A DNA stretch of 41,233 nt from Leptospira alstonii serovar Sichuan str. 79601 (GCF_000347175.1 NZ_ANIK01000029.1:35001-76233), one strand, 5' to 3'. Shown: positions 1 to 15,704, counted from the first letter of the stretch. Notes: generated by a model from the letters alone, not told the origin. Made by a program: numbers and translations.

Positions 1-59
1 TCCGATCGCGTTCCTATTGATCTGCATCTCGCTTTTGGCGTGATTCGATTCGGCTTCCG

Positions 60-63
<4 letters not shown>
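1..63 (+). CDS. C-terminal end of an upstream gene (partial)
   Basis: Frame 1 is open from the window edge to a TGA at 61-63, giving about 20 residues that end in [13 protein letters not shown]. The alternating hydrophobic pattern with aromatic residues near the end could be the last beta-strand of an outer-membrane protein, but this is too short to assign. The stop overlaps the GTG start of the next gene as GTGA, the usual sign of translational coupling, which supports both the frame and that start. Confidence 0.5.
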
Positions 64-902
<839 letters not shown>

Positions 903-927
903 TCTATAACTCCGAAAGATCGAAACG

Positions 928-958
<31 letters not shown>

Positions 959-995
959 TCAACCGAAGAATGCCTTCAAACAAAGGATTTGTTTG

Positions 996-3221
<2,226 letters not shown>

Positions 3222-3380
3222 CACGACAATCGTAACGTTATGCGCAACTTTAGGCCCGCAAGGTGAGAAGGAATTTCGGATAACGTTCTCGTGGAAAACG
3301 GCCTTCGTATCGGCGCTCCGATTTTAGAAATCGTTTTGAATGGACAAAAGAAAACGAATGCGAAATTTTATTTTTAGAGT

Positions 3381-4466
<1,086 letters not shown>

Positions 4467-5481
4467 CAGTGTTCGTCCACTCGAATGCTTCTTTGTATTA
4501 AAAGGGCCGAGTTATAGTCCCTAACGTTTTGGACCTTTCCCTCCACCTTCATTTCCAACATCTGATTGAAGTCGCAATCGTATAAAGAACCCTCGTATCC
4601 CACACTCAGGGTATTTTTACACATCAGTCCCCGCGTCGCGGCGGGATTGTAGGAAGTCGCGAGTTTTTCCGCGTAATCTTCCAAATTTCCGCTCTCTTGC
4701 AGATATTCCAAATATCTAGAAATCGGCATATTCGTAATCGTGAATAATGAATTGAAGCGTATTCCAAAACTATCATACAATGATTTCTTAAATTCCGATT
4801 CCAAAGATGTCTGAGCGCCGGGCAAAAAAGCTCCGGCCGGATTGTATACGAGATTTAAAACCAGACCGGAATCCGGAATTCCGTAACCAACAGAATTCAA
4901 TTTTTTTAATGCTTTTATGGAACGATCAAAAACGCCGTTTCCCCTCTGAGCGTCCGTCCTTCTTTTTTCGAAATACGGAAGGCTGGCGACGATTTCCACC
5001 TTTTGTTCCGCGAAAAACTCAGCGAGGTCCGCGTATTTTTCTCCCGCGAGTAAAATGGTAAGATTGCAGCGAACCGTCACTTTCTTGTTCAGTTTCCTAA
5101 GTTCCCCGACAAACCATCGAAACTCTGGATTCATTTCCGGCGCGCCCCCGGTCAGATCCACGGTCGAAATCGGGCTCTCCGCAAGGATTTTCAAACAATG
5201 AAACATCGTCTCCCGGCTCATGATTTCCGTTCGATCGGGACCCGCGTCCACGTGACAGTGTTTACAGGTTTGGTTACAAAGCTTCCCGAGGTTGATCTGA
5301 AAAATTTCGGTCGAAACCGGTTTTAATATCCCCACTCCGGAACTTTGAAGTTTTTCGGCAAAGGAAGGAAGATTCTTAGAAATGAGAACTTCCCTTAAAA
5401 TGTGAAACTGTCTCTCGGGAGAAACGAGTTCGCTTCCTCTATAAAGTAAGGACTTCACGGATGTTCTTCCGGGGCTTCCAA

Positions 5482-5820
5482 TTACATTCCTAATTTTTTA
5501 ACCCGATTCATCATCTGAACGGAATGAACGAGAGACGCTCCGCCTCGGATCGCGGCGGCTACGTGAACGGCTTCCATAAGCCCCGCTTCGCTCACTCCCT
5601 TTTCCAGAGTGTCGGTCGTATACGCGTCGATACAATAGGGACATTGAATCGCATGAGAAACCGCTAATGCGATCAGGGATTTTTCGCGGGCCGTCAGCGC
5701 CCCGTCCGCAAATACGTCTCCGTAATATTCGAAAAACTTTCTAGCGAGATTCGGCTGAAACTCTCCGATACTTCCGAACTTTTTGAGATCCTCGGGCGTA
5801 TAATACGACTCTTTAGACAT
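5482..5820 (-). CDS. Arsenosugar-associated peroxidase-like protein (carboxymuconolactone decarboxylase/AhpD fold)
   Basis: 112 residues, a normal length for single-domain CMD/AhpD proteins. The redox motif CPYCIDAYTTDTLEKG (CXXC followed by the conserved helix) and the helix AVHVAAAIRGGASLVHS are clear. Such proteins use a CXXC dithiol for peroxide or disulfide chemistry in the cytoplasm. A recognised subfamily travels with arsS, and this one is the first gene of the arsS operon, 23 bp upstream of it. AAAGGAA lies 6 nt before the ATG, so the start is well supported. The structured repeat at 5864-6020 begins 44 bp upstream and would sit in the 5' leader if transcription starts beyond it. The precise reaction in arsenosugar synthesis is not known to me. 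Confidence 0.88.
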   Translation of the reverse strand: MSKESYYTPEDLKKFGSIGEFQPNLARKFFEYYGDVFADGALTAREKSLIALAVSHAIQCPYCIDAYTTDTLEKGVSEAGLMEAVHVAAAIRGGASLVHSVQMMNRVKKLGM

Positions 5821-5863
5821 AAATATTCCTTTTTTTGAATTTAAAAAATTTATAATTGAATGT

Positions 5864-6020
5864 GAGTTCCGTATAACAAATGCGAAAGCGATTGATGCGG
5901 AGGGAAACTCAGCAGAACGCTCTTTATGAATCGCGTTCTATAATAAATTGAAACTAAAGACGATATATTGTATAATGTTTCTTTCATGCAATTTATTGAC
6001 TATAGCTGAAAGCGCGCGCC
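5864..6020. repeat. Structured dispersed repeat, copy S1
   Basis: Shares its order of blocks with 36502-36656: GTTCCGTATAAC, then GAAAGCGATTGA, then GGAAACTCAGC, a first hairpin, a second hairpin, and GAAAGCGCG. Hairpin 1 is AGAACGC (5914-5920) / GCGTTCT (5933-5939) around a 12-nt core. Hairpin 2 is AATAAATTG (5942-5950) / CAATTTATT (5989-5997). In the other copy both stems differ in sequence but still pair, which points to selection on the fold. It occupies the region upstream of the arsenosugar operon, which otherwise shows nothing except the hairpin at 6019-6047. Confidence 0.75.
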
Positions 6021-6047
6021 CTCGCCTTTTTTACGAAAAGGCGAGGG
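6019..6047. terminator. Strong 12-bp hairpin downstream of the DUF4395 gene
   Basis: CCCTCGCCTTTT (6019-6030) and AAAAGGCGAGGG (6036-6047) form a perfect stem with a 5-nt loop. It lies 84 bp past the stop of the minus-strand DUF4395 gene and may end its transcription, but no U-run follows the stem on either strand, so intrinsic termination is uncertain. Confidence 0.4.
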
Positions 6048-6130
6048 ATTCGCCCAAACTTTCAACCGCCGAATTCACATTAATTTAACCGTTAATTTTA
6101 GAATTATTTAATTTACAGTCAACGAATATT

Positions 6131-6616
6131 CTACTTTTTTGAAGTAAACGTGAGATTGTTGCATCGATCGCAAACTTCCTGCGGAACGATTCCCCATTGC
6201 ATCAAGTAACCGAATACGAAACAACCCGCGCAAAATCCTACGAAGGATTCCAAGGCCGCAAAAAATACGAGTATTCCGAGCGTTATCTGAAACGCCAAAA
6301 TCTTTCCTTGTGTAAGAAGGATCAAAGAAACGAGACTAAACAAAAAACCGATCGTTTGTGCGAATCGTTTCGGCGGTCCGGCCACGGTTTTATTTCCCAG
6401 CTTGAACAAAGGAACGATTCCGTAAATCGCGAGTCTGGCAAAAGGTGAAAACTTAGGGCCGTATAATACGCGAGCCGTAAATCCGTAGAACAGGGCGAAA
6501 TTCAGCCAAATCGACTGGGTCAAAAGAGTTACAATCGCGAGAATAAAAACGAGCCCGGCCACCGATCTTGCTGCATATTCATTGACCGTATCCGGAAATT
6601 TGCCGATTTGAATCAT
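6131..6616 (-). CDS. DUF4395 integral membrane protein
   Basis: 161 residues with about four hydrophobic helices and the DUF4395 pattern: an N-terminal 'DTVNEYAARSVAG' start, a short loop with YGPKFSPFARLA, and a C-terminal Cys-rich part (GFCAGCFVFGYL, then VPQEVCDRCNN). The two CXXC pairs suggest a redox or metal function at the inner membrane. In other bacteria the domain is often found near rhodanese or thioredoxin-like genes, but that is only general context. GGAGAG precedes the ATG. It is transcribed alone, divergent from the glycosyltransferase at 6931. Family call is good; function unknown. Confidence 0.82.
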   Translation of the reverse strand: MIQIGKFPDTVNEYAARSVAGLVFILAIVTLLTQSIWLNFALFYGFTARVLYGPKFSPFARLAIYGIVPLFKLGNKTVAGPPKRFAQTIGFLFSLVSLILLTQGKILAFQITLGILVFFAALESFVGFCAGCFVFGYLMQWGIVPQEVCDRCNNLTFTSKK

Positions 6617-6930
6617 AACCTAAACTCTCCATCCTCTTGGATAACGACGAATCCAATTCTTAGACCTAATTTCAACCAAAAAACTGTCTGATATTTCTGC
6701 AATAACTTAAATATTCTATTATAACGTTAAAATTTCTGCTATATTTGTCTGGGTTTCGATTTTCACAAACGCTTTTGTTCTTTTTGTTTGGTTCAAAATG
6801 TAGGAATCGGGGGGCAAATCAAGAAGTTCAATAAGCCGATTTCCTTTCATAAAAAATGAAATGGCGAATCAAGAAGGATATATAAAAGTTAATCTCCAAT
6901 GAAGAACGAAAAATATTTTTTGAAACTTTC
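6617..6930. promoter_or_regulatory. AT-rich divergent intergenic region
   Basis: 314 bp between two divergent genes. A TATAAT-like box on the minus strand (ATTATA at 6718-6723) and a TATATAA stretch near 6880 on the plus strand are candidate -10 elements for the DUF4395 and GT2 genes, but neither has a convincing -35. No ORF, hairpin or repeat was noticed. Confidence 0.3.
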
Positions 6931-7641
6931 ATGAATTCTCCTTCCGTCAGCGTAATCATCCCCGCCCTCAACGAGGAACAATCGATTCCTTTCGTTTTGA
7001 AGGAATTATATTCGATCGCGGGTTTGAATATTCCGGAAGTCATCGTAGTTGACAACGGGAGCACGGACGAAACGGCCCGAATCGCCGAGGATTTCGGGGC
7101 GATCGTTTTATCCGAAACCAAAAGAGGATACGGAGCCGCTTGCCTCAAAGGATTGGAAAGAATTTTCAATTCTTCTAATCCTCCGGATTTGGTCGCATTT
7201 ATGGACGCGGACTATTCCGATTCCCCTTCCGAACTGCCTTTGTTGGTCGAAACATTCAATAAACGGAATGTAGATTTGGTGATCGGCTCCAGAACCCTCG
7301 GCAATGCGGAAATGGGATCTCTAACTCCCGTCCAAAGGTTCGGCAATCGGCTTTCCACGACTCTCATTCGCATTTTATACGGCGTTTCCTTCACCGATCT
7401 CGGCCCTTTCCGCGTGATTCGTTCGGCTTCTTTAAAAAAATTGAATATGCAGGATCGTAATTTCGGTTGGACCGCGGAAATGCAGATCAAGGCCGCCCGA
7501 CAAGGTTTACGTTGTATCGAAGTTCCGGTGAGTTATAAAAAAAGAATCGGCGTTTCCAAAATCAGCGGAACCGTCCGCGGTTCCATCCTGGCGGGTTGGA
7601 AAATTCTTTATACGATCGGAAAACTTTCCCTCTCTAAATGA
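6931..7641 (+). CDS. Family 2 glycosyltransferase (DPM1-like)
   Basis: 236 residues, the size of soluble polyprenyl-phosphate sugar transferases. GT-A fold landmarks: SVIIPALNEEQSIPFVL (about 5-21), EVIVVDNGSTDETARIA (about 37-53), GYGAACLKGL, the metal-binding DADYSDSP (about 92-99) and IGSRTLG. The later segment 'QRFGNRLSTTLIRILYG...FTDLGPFRVIR' is typical of DPM1/GtrB-type enzymes that load mannose or glucose onto undecaprenyl or dolichyl phosphate. No C-terminal membrane helices. ATGA overlap with the next gene, a membrane glycosyltransferase, suggests this enzyme makes the lipid-linked sugar and the neighbour transfers it outside the cytoplasm (inference). No clear ribosome site before the ATG. 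Confidence 0.87.
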   Translation: MNSPSVSVIIPALNEEQSIPFVLKELYSIAGLNIPEVIVVDNGSTDETARIAEDFGAIVLSETKRGYGAACLKGLERIFNSSNPPDLVAFMDADYSDSPSELPLLVETFNKRNVDLVIGSRTLGNAEMGSLTPVQRFGNRLSTTLIRILYGVSFTDLGPFRVIRSASLKKLNMQDRNFGWTAEMQIKAARQGLRCIEVPVSYKKRIGVSKISGTVRGSILAGWKILYTIGKLSLSK

Positions 7642-9107
7642 ACGCAAATCTTACGCGTAATTTACTCATTCGTTTTTTTCTTATTTTGTTTTTTGTCCCG
7701 GTTCTTTTGTTTCAACACTTCGGAGAAAGAAAAAACTCGGCCCTTCTTTTCCTCTCGATCGTTCCCGCTTTCCTATCTTACGGTTTGATTTTAATCGGAA
7801 CCGGCTCGTTTCCCGCGAGATTTCGTTTTTTGCGAAATAAAAATACATTCCTATTTTTGAATATTCCGTTTCGATTTTGGGTTGCGGTAGGCATTACCTT
7901 CAGAATTTTCCTCTTGTTTGCGGAACCGATCCTTTCCGAAGACGTATATCGTTTTTTATGGGACGGGCTTCTTTTGACCGAAGGCAAATCTCCGTTTTCC
8001 TTTTTACCGAAAGATTTTTCCCTCTCGAATGCCGCTCCGGATACGTTGGGATTATATGCGGAATTATCGATCAAAATGAACTCCCTCCGTTTCTATTCCG
8101 TGTATCCTCCGATCCTGCAGATTTTGTTTTGGTTCTCCGCAAAAAGTATGCTCTTTTTCGGGAGCGTAAACGCCGGCGTTTTTGTTTGGAAATGTTTTCT
8201 TTTTTGTTCCGAATTGGGCGTTCTTGGAATTTTAGTTTCCGTTTTTAAGGTAAAAAAAATTCCTTTGGAATCGAGTCTGATCTACTGGTTGAACCCTCTC
8301 GTTTTCGTAGAGATTGCGGGTAACGCACATCCGGAATCCGTCCTCGTATTTTTTTTAGTCGGTACGATTTGGTTTTTCTTTCGTTGGCTCAGGTCGGAAA
8401 CGTCCAAGGACTTTCTCGGATTTGCGCTATTTTTCTTGGGGGGGATCCTGACTAAAATCACTCCGGTCGTTCTCGTTCCGTTTTTCCTGTTCGTCTTTTG
8501 GAAAAGAAAACGGTTTTTGATTTTATCCGCGTCCGTTTTCGGAGTTTTGATCGTTTGCGGAATCGTAATTTTACTTTTTCCGGATTTGATCTTAAAACAA
8601 AGTGCGTCCGGTTTGGGAGTGTTCTTTCAACTTTTTGAATTTAACGGAAGTGTATATTACGTTTTACGCGAGTTTCTTCGGGCCATCGGAGAGAACTTTT
8701 ACGCGGCGGGAAAGATCTGCGCGACGATCGCGTTAGTCTCCATTTCCGCCTACTCGTTTTGGAAACGAAAAGAGGAAACTATCCAAAATATCTTTTCAAC
8801 CGTAGAAACGATCTATCTGATCTTTTTTGTTTTTTCCACAACGGTCCATCCTTGGTATATCCTTCCTTTGATCGTCTGTTCGATTTTTTCGGGAAACCTC
8901 TATCCGATCGTCTGGTCCTTTTCGATCCTTGTCTCTTACTCAGCGTATTCCGCGTTTCCTTATCAAGATTCTTTCGGATGGTTGTGTTTCGAATACGGAA
9001 CCTTATTCCTTTTTCTGATTATGGATTTTAAACTTAGCTCTTTGCGAAAACAAAAAGAGACATCCGCTGACATTAGAGTCGTTGAAAAATTCAATAGCCG
9101 AGATTAA
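7638..9107 (+). CDS. Multi-pass polyprenyl-phosphate-sugar-dependent glycosyltransferase, 3' end rewritten by a MITE
   Basis: 489 residues and about 11-12 membrane segments. The first large loop has PILSEDVYRFLWDGLL followed by GKSPFSFLP, the acidic-residue loop of GT-C fold enzymes such as GT87/PMT-like mannosyltransferases. Later segments (SSLIYWLNPLVFVEIAGNAHPESVLVFF, TTVHPWYILPLI) also match that superfamily. It should use a lipid-phosphate sugar made by the overlapping GT2 gene on the periplasmic face. The last residues (VVEKFNSRD) and the stop codon lie within the MITE that starts at 9075, so the native C-terminus has been replaced. Acceptor unknown. Confidence 0.8.
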   Translation: MNANLTRNLLIRFFLILFFVPVLLFQHFGERKNSALLFLSIVPAFLSYGLILIGTGSFPARFRFLRNKNTFLFLNIPFRFWVAVGITFRIFLLFAEPILSEDVYRFLWDGLLLTEGKSPFSFLPKDFSLSNAAPDTLGLYAELSIKMNSLRFYSVYPPILQILFWFSAKSMLFFGSVNAGVFVWKCFLFCSELGVLGILVSVFKVKKIPLESSLIYWLNPLVFVEIAGNAHPESVLVFFLVGTIWFFFRWLRSETSKDFLGFALFFLGGILTKITPVVLVPFFLFVFWKRKRFLILSASVFGVLIVCGIVILLFPDLILKQSASGLGVFFQLFEFNGSVYYVLREFLRAIGENFYAAGKICATIALVSISAYSFWKRKEETIQNIFSTVETIYLIFFVFSTTVHPWYILPLIVCSIFSGNLYPIVWSFSILVSYSAYSAFPYQDSFGWLCFEYGTLFLFLIMDFKLSSLRKQKETSADIRVVEKFNSRD

Positions 9108-9175
9108 CAAAACTGCTTCAATCGTCCATTTCAATGAAACAGAAACAAATGGAGAATTAATTTTTCAACAACTCT
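9075..9175. mobile_element. MITE copy A (101 bp, TA-flanked)
   Basis: Left terminus AGAGTCGTTGAAAAATT (9075-9091) and right terminus AATTTTTCAACAACTCT (9159-9175) are inverted repeats with one mismatch. The outer bases read TAGAG...CTCTA, as expected for insertion at TA by IS630/Tc1-mariner-type transposases. The interior closely matches copies at 15245-15346 and 40857-40957. There is no transposase; a short ORF through it (KNSIAEINKTASIVHF...) is an artefact repeated in copy B. It supplies the stop of the upstream glycosyltransferase and lies upstream of the RND pump. Confidence 0.85.
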
Positions 9176-9283
9176 ATTTAAAAACAAAACTTTCGCTTCG
9201 TTTCTTCTTTAAAAAAACCTTTCAACTTCAACCTCGAACGGCTTTCTTGTCCATATCGTCTTTTTTAGAGACCCGCCGCAATC

Positions 9284-12592
<3,309 letters not shown>

Positions 12593-12697
12593 ACGAACGG
12601 GAAACAAAAAGCTATATTCAAAAAATATAATTCTTTGTTCGTAAATTACGGAATTCTTTTCATGAGTTATCCCGAACGCGGAGAATTAGGAAGGAAG

Positions 12698-14626
12698 TTA
12701 GAAATAAAGTTTGGCACCGAACTTGGTTTCTTCCAAGGAAGTAAAATAGTTTTTTTTATATTGAAATTCTAAAGCGATACGTTCCGTTAGCAAATAATTT
12801 CCTTGTATGGAAAACTCGGGAAAATACTGCTTATCTCCGAATGAATAAGAACGATAGTCACCTATCAAATGAAACGAAAATCGTTCGGTAATCCTGCATA
12901 ACGTTCCGGCGGTTGCGACCGATCCCAATCGATACCCTCTCTGAAAAGAATCGGATACGTCTCCCCTCAAATCCAAAAATGCATAAAAAATCAGACTATA
13001 ACGCGAGAAATAATAAAACGGTTCCGAAGCGACTCCAAATCCAAAGCTGGAAAAACCGAATAAAATACCAGGATCTTCCTTAAAAATTTTTTCCGTCAAA
13101 AGAGATTTAACGCCTATATCGAAACGCCAAGATGCCTTATTCAAAAATTGACCGATCGGATTCAGAGAAGTCATCTGAATAAAATGTATCTCTTGAAGTT
13201 TCGGCGATTTCATATTCTCATAAACGCGTATATTCGTATTCAAAAAGAATAATTGATTGTATGGAGAATAACCGGGATATGAATCCGTAAAGTCTCTTAG
13301 AACCGGTCTAAAAGTGAATTCTCCGAATGCACCATTGGAAGAATTTCCCGCAGATACCATGATTTGAGAGGGATCGTGTCCAAGAAGCGGATTCGATGCC
13401 GTCGGGGGAAAATGATAATCATTCAGTTTTAATAAATTTCCCGCATCCCCTCTCAGTGAATTATATTTATAATACCTTTCCTTATCCTTTTCGTCGAGAG
13501 TTCCTTTTTCCATAGATTTTCTAATCAGAAGATAATCAATGGCAGCATCATAAAGAATCGCTCTGCGGCTTTCGGATAACTCCTGACTCACATCCGCATC
13601 GTCTTTAATAACTTTTCTTAAAAGTTCCCTCTCCGACTCATCAAGAAAGCCGTATTTTTGTCTATATCTCTCTACAATGGAAGGTCTGAACTTTACTTCC
13701 AATAATAAGTTCTTTTGAGCCGCCATCAATTTGATCGTATCGGCAGGTTGTACTAAAAAATTTTTTCGATCGGATAATCGAAGTTCCGGGTTGCCTACAT
13801 CAAGCAGAGTGAGAATTCTAAAAGAGCAATTTTCATCAAAAAAATAATAATCAAAATGATTTTTCTGCATTTCCCATAAATGACGGATGATTCTTTCAAT
13901 ACCTTTTTCATCGATATTCAACTTATATTCCCAAAGACTTCGATTTTCGTATTCGTTATATTCGTATATCTTATATTTATATTTTTGAATCTCAAAAGAT
14001 CCGGGAAAATTTCCGCTTAAACCGTTGAAAACATAGGAAAAAGGATCTACAATTCTCGGAATTATCGCCGCGTAAGTGACAACTACATCTTCCAATTCCT
14101 CCGCTTCCTTGGTGCTGGAATTAAACTTTAGCATAGTATGTCCGAATAAGGAAGCCGGGTGTTCCGGATGAAAGGCGGCAAAAACGACGGAAAGCGAATG
14201 TGCTTTCATCTGATTATGGAACTCTTCGAATTTAGGGCAAGAGGGTATTGGAAATAAATTTGGATCTATGGAAAATCGTTCCCGTATCCAATGAAAACGA
14301 GCCGGAAATAAACATTCCACTGATAGATCGGTTAAAGCTTCATCTTTAGAGAGAACCCTAAGGCTCGTTTCCAATTCCAAAGACGGATTCGTTTTACCGG
14401 ACGGAGAGAAAAAAAAGGAATCGCTGTCTGCATAACTTCGATATTTGTTTTCAGAGATTTTCTCATAGTGTAATAAGGTTAACCAGCTTCTTTCTTTATG
14501 AATCCCTTCCTTTTGAATACTTTCGATTTTATCCTCTATAAAAAGTTCCCTCGGAGTTTGGTTTTCTGAAAAAAGAGGAATAGTGAATAGATAAACGATT
14601 AAAATGCGAGAAAACGATCTGACCAA
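12698..14626 (-). CDS. DUF4105 (Lnb N-terminal domain) protein with a predicted C-terminal outer-membrane barrel
   Basis: 642 residues from a TTG start (AAAGG 5 nt upstream); residues 1-21 form a signal peptide. The DUF4105 region (about 130-290) shows FAAFHPEHPASLFGHTMLKF, YAAIIPRIVDPFSYVFNGLSG, a YEY-rich strand and DYYFFDENCSFRIL. His in FGH and Cys in ENCS are the conserved pair that could form a papain-like active site. This domain is named after Lnb-type lipoprotein N-acylating proteins; whether this one acylates lipoproteins is unproven. The C-terminal 230 residues alternate in beta-strand fashion and end ...TKFGAKLYF, a terminal Phe as in outer-membrane barrels. It follows the small lipoprotein gene by 53 bp and is probably co-transcribed, past a hairpin that could reduce readthrough. 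Confidence 0.8.
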   Translation of the reverse strand: MVRSFSRILIVYLFTIPLFSENQTPRELFIEDKIESIQKEGIHKERSWLTLLHYEKISENKYRSYADSDSFFFSPSGKTNPSLELETSLRVLSKDEALTDLSVECLFPARFHWIRERFSIDPNLFPIPSCPKFEEFHNQMKAHSLSVVFAAFHPEHPASLFGHTMLKFNSSTKEAEELEDVVVTYAAIIPRIVDPFSYVFNGLSGNFPGSFEIQKYKYKIYEYNEYENRSLWEYKLNIDEKGIERIIRHLWEMQKNHFDYYFFDENCSFRILTLLDVGNPELRLSDRKNFLVQPADTIKLMAAQKNLLLEVKFRPSIVERYRQKYGFLDESERELLRKVIKDDADVSQELSESRRAILYDAAIDYLLIRKSMEKGTLDEKDKERYYKYNSLRGDAGNLLKLNDYHFPPTASNPLLGHDPSQIMVSAGNSSNGAFGEFTFRPVLRDFTDSYPGYSPYNQLFFLNTNIRVYENMKSPKLQEIHFIQMTSLNPIGQFLNKASWRFDIGVKSLLTEKIFKEDPGILFGFSSFGFGVASEPFYYFSRYSLIFYAFLDLRGDVSDSFQRGYRLGSVATAGTLCRITERFSFHLIGDYRSYSFGDKQYFPEFSIQGNYLLTERIALEFQYKKNYFTSLEETKFGAKLYF

Positions 14627-14648
14627 GGATGCCTTTAAAGGAGGGAAT

Positions 14649-14673
14649 CAGCCGCCCGAAGAACGAGCGGCTA
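14649..14673 (-). promoter_or_regulatory. Hairpin between the small lipoprotein and the DUF4105 gene
   Basis: On the minus-strand transcript AGCCGCUCG pairs with CGGGCGGCU (one G-U pair) around a short UUCUU loop. A run of seven U precedes the hairpin instead of following it, so it is not a normal intrinsic terminator. It may stabilise the upstream lipoprotein message or attenuate the DUF4105 gene, whose TTG start lies about 25 nt further on. Confidence 0.45.
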
Positions 14674-14679
14674 AAAAAA

Positions 14680-14958
14680 CTATTTAACGCCAGTTGCCTG
14701 ACAAGCTTCAGTTCCGGAAATTCTTGAAGTGGAAAACATACCGCCGGTCGCAGCTCCTCTAGCGTCAACAACCTGAGTTGCACCCTCTTTGTTCAAATCG
14801 TTCAAACAAGCCGTTACAGGCGCTCCCCAAGCGGTAAAAATTACCGGGTTTATCTGAGTTGCCGTAATCACGTCTTTGCCGCCGACTTTGGTTTTGTCGA
14901 TACTGTAGCAATTGGCAATTAAACCAACAACGAAGGTTAAAAATAGAATTTTTTTCAT
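14680..14958 (-). CDS. Small Leptospira-type lipoprotein
   Basis: 92 residues. Residues 1-17 are a signal peptide ending in a lipobox (GLIANC, Cys17). The mature part is Gly/Ala/Thr-rich with two further Cys (TACLND and TEACQAT) that could form a disulfide. The overall pattern resembles a family of short leptospiral lipoproteins (I believe TIGR04452), an assignment from memory. AAGGAG lies 9 nt before the ATG, a strong ribosome site, suggesting high expression. It is the first gene before the DUF4105 protein. Surface or periplasmic location is inferred; no function is known. Confidence 0.75.
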   Translation of the reverse strand: MKKILFLTFVVGLIANCYSIDKTKVGGKDVITATQINPVIFTAWGAPVTACLNDLNKEGATQVVDARGAATGGMFSTSRISGTEACQATGVK

Positions 14959-15244
14959 TGAGAGATTCTCCTTGATTTTAGATAAGATCCTTTTCTACAG
15001 AGCCTTAGCAATCATAAAATTTTATACTACTTATCCCTTTATAATAAGGTGCCCAATATTTTGCGTTGAAACAGTGTTTTACGATAAAAATTAACGGTAC
15101 TCAATTTTATAGAGATCAGTAAGAGGCGTTTCAAAGTTTAGCGAATGAAATGTATCGTATCATTCTTCGATAGTGGAAACCTATAAAAATTTTCGTTTCG
15201 ATATTTGGATAGGCACAAAAAGTTCTTTTCAATCATTCTATAAT

Positions 15245-15346
15245 TGAGTTATTGAAAAATTCCATAGTAGAGTTTTATAAAACTACTTTAATCGTCCATT
15301 TCAATGTAACAAAAACAGATGGGGAATTTCATTTTTCAACAACTCT
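15245..15346. mobile_element. MITE copy C (diverged, 102 bp)
   Basis: Termini GAGTTATTGAAAAATTC and ATTTTTCAACAACTC are inverted repeats. The middle matches copies A and B around TTTAATCGTCCATTTCAATG and the right third, while the left-centre (CATAGTAGAGTTTTATAAAAC) has diverged. The left TA has become TT. It carries more substitutions than A or B, so it is probably the oldest of the three. It sits in the gene-free region before the ThyX-like gene. Confidence 0.75.
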
Positions 15347-15407
15347 AATATGCAAATTTCATTATTTTCCTTAAAAAAGGATCGAACGTTCGGACAAAAT
15401 TTCTATA

Positions 15408-15604
15408 TTGAGTTTCCACGGGTCGTTCGATAATGCTCCGCTACTCGTTGCGCTGAAACGCTCTCTGAACTCAATCTCACTCCCTGAATGCCGCCCCATA
15501 GGAAGGCATTCACCTGAGTTTCCACGGGTCGTTCGAGGTTTAACTCAATCTCACTCCCTACGGGTCGTTCGAGGTTTAACTCAATCTCACTCCCTACGGG
15601 TCGT
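15408..15604. repeat. 36-bp tandem repeats and palindrome block
   Basis: A 36-bp unit (CTACGGGTCGTTCGAGG plus TTTAACTCAATCTCACTCC) is present as one copy beginning at 15523 with a variant first base pair (CCACGGG) and one exact copy at 15559, followed by a partial unit to 15604. Upstream, TGAATGCC (15485-15492) and GGCATTCA (15505-15512) bracket the core GCCCCATAGGAA. The leader CTGAGTTTCC (15513-15522) is the reverse complement of GGAAACTCAG found in the S1 and S2 repeats. Overlapping ORFs with repeated peptides here are by-products of the repeat. Confidence 0.8.
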
Positions 15605-15613
15605 TCGATAGGT

Positions 15614-15700
15614 CGCAATTAATTTCACTACTACGTCGTGAGCCACTCGCGACGCTCTGCTGCTCGTTGGCTGAATTGCTTCCTATGGGGCGCAATTCAG
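15614..15700 (-). repeat. Palindromic element E1, same family as 27865-27967 in opposite orientation
   Basis: About 87 bp similar to the reverse complement of 27865-27949, sharing GCTCTGCTGCTCGTTGGCTG and the TTTCAC...GTGA hairpin. CTGAATTGC (15671-15679) and GCAATTCAG (15692-15700) flank the core TTCCTATGGGGC. A third copy of the arm, CGCAATT, lies at 15614-15620. In the 27.9-kb element the arm is CAACGC instead, again in all three places. Confidence 0.75.
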
Positions 15701-15704
15701 GGCT

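Noticed and set aside
3222..3380. Small gene or RNA between the antiporter and the DNA methyltransferase
   Set aside because: No ORF, hairpin or promoter stands out in the 159 bp.
15408..15604. CRISPR array
   Set aside because: The repeats are directly tandem without unique spacers, and there are no cas genes.
15403..15618. Overlapping ORFs with repeated peptides on both strands
   Set aside because: They arise from the 36-bp DNA repeat; both strands are open at once and neither has start signals.
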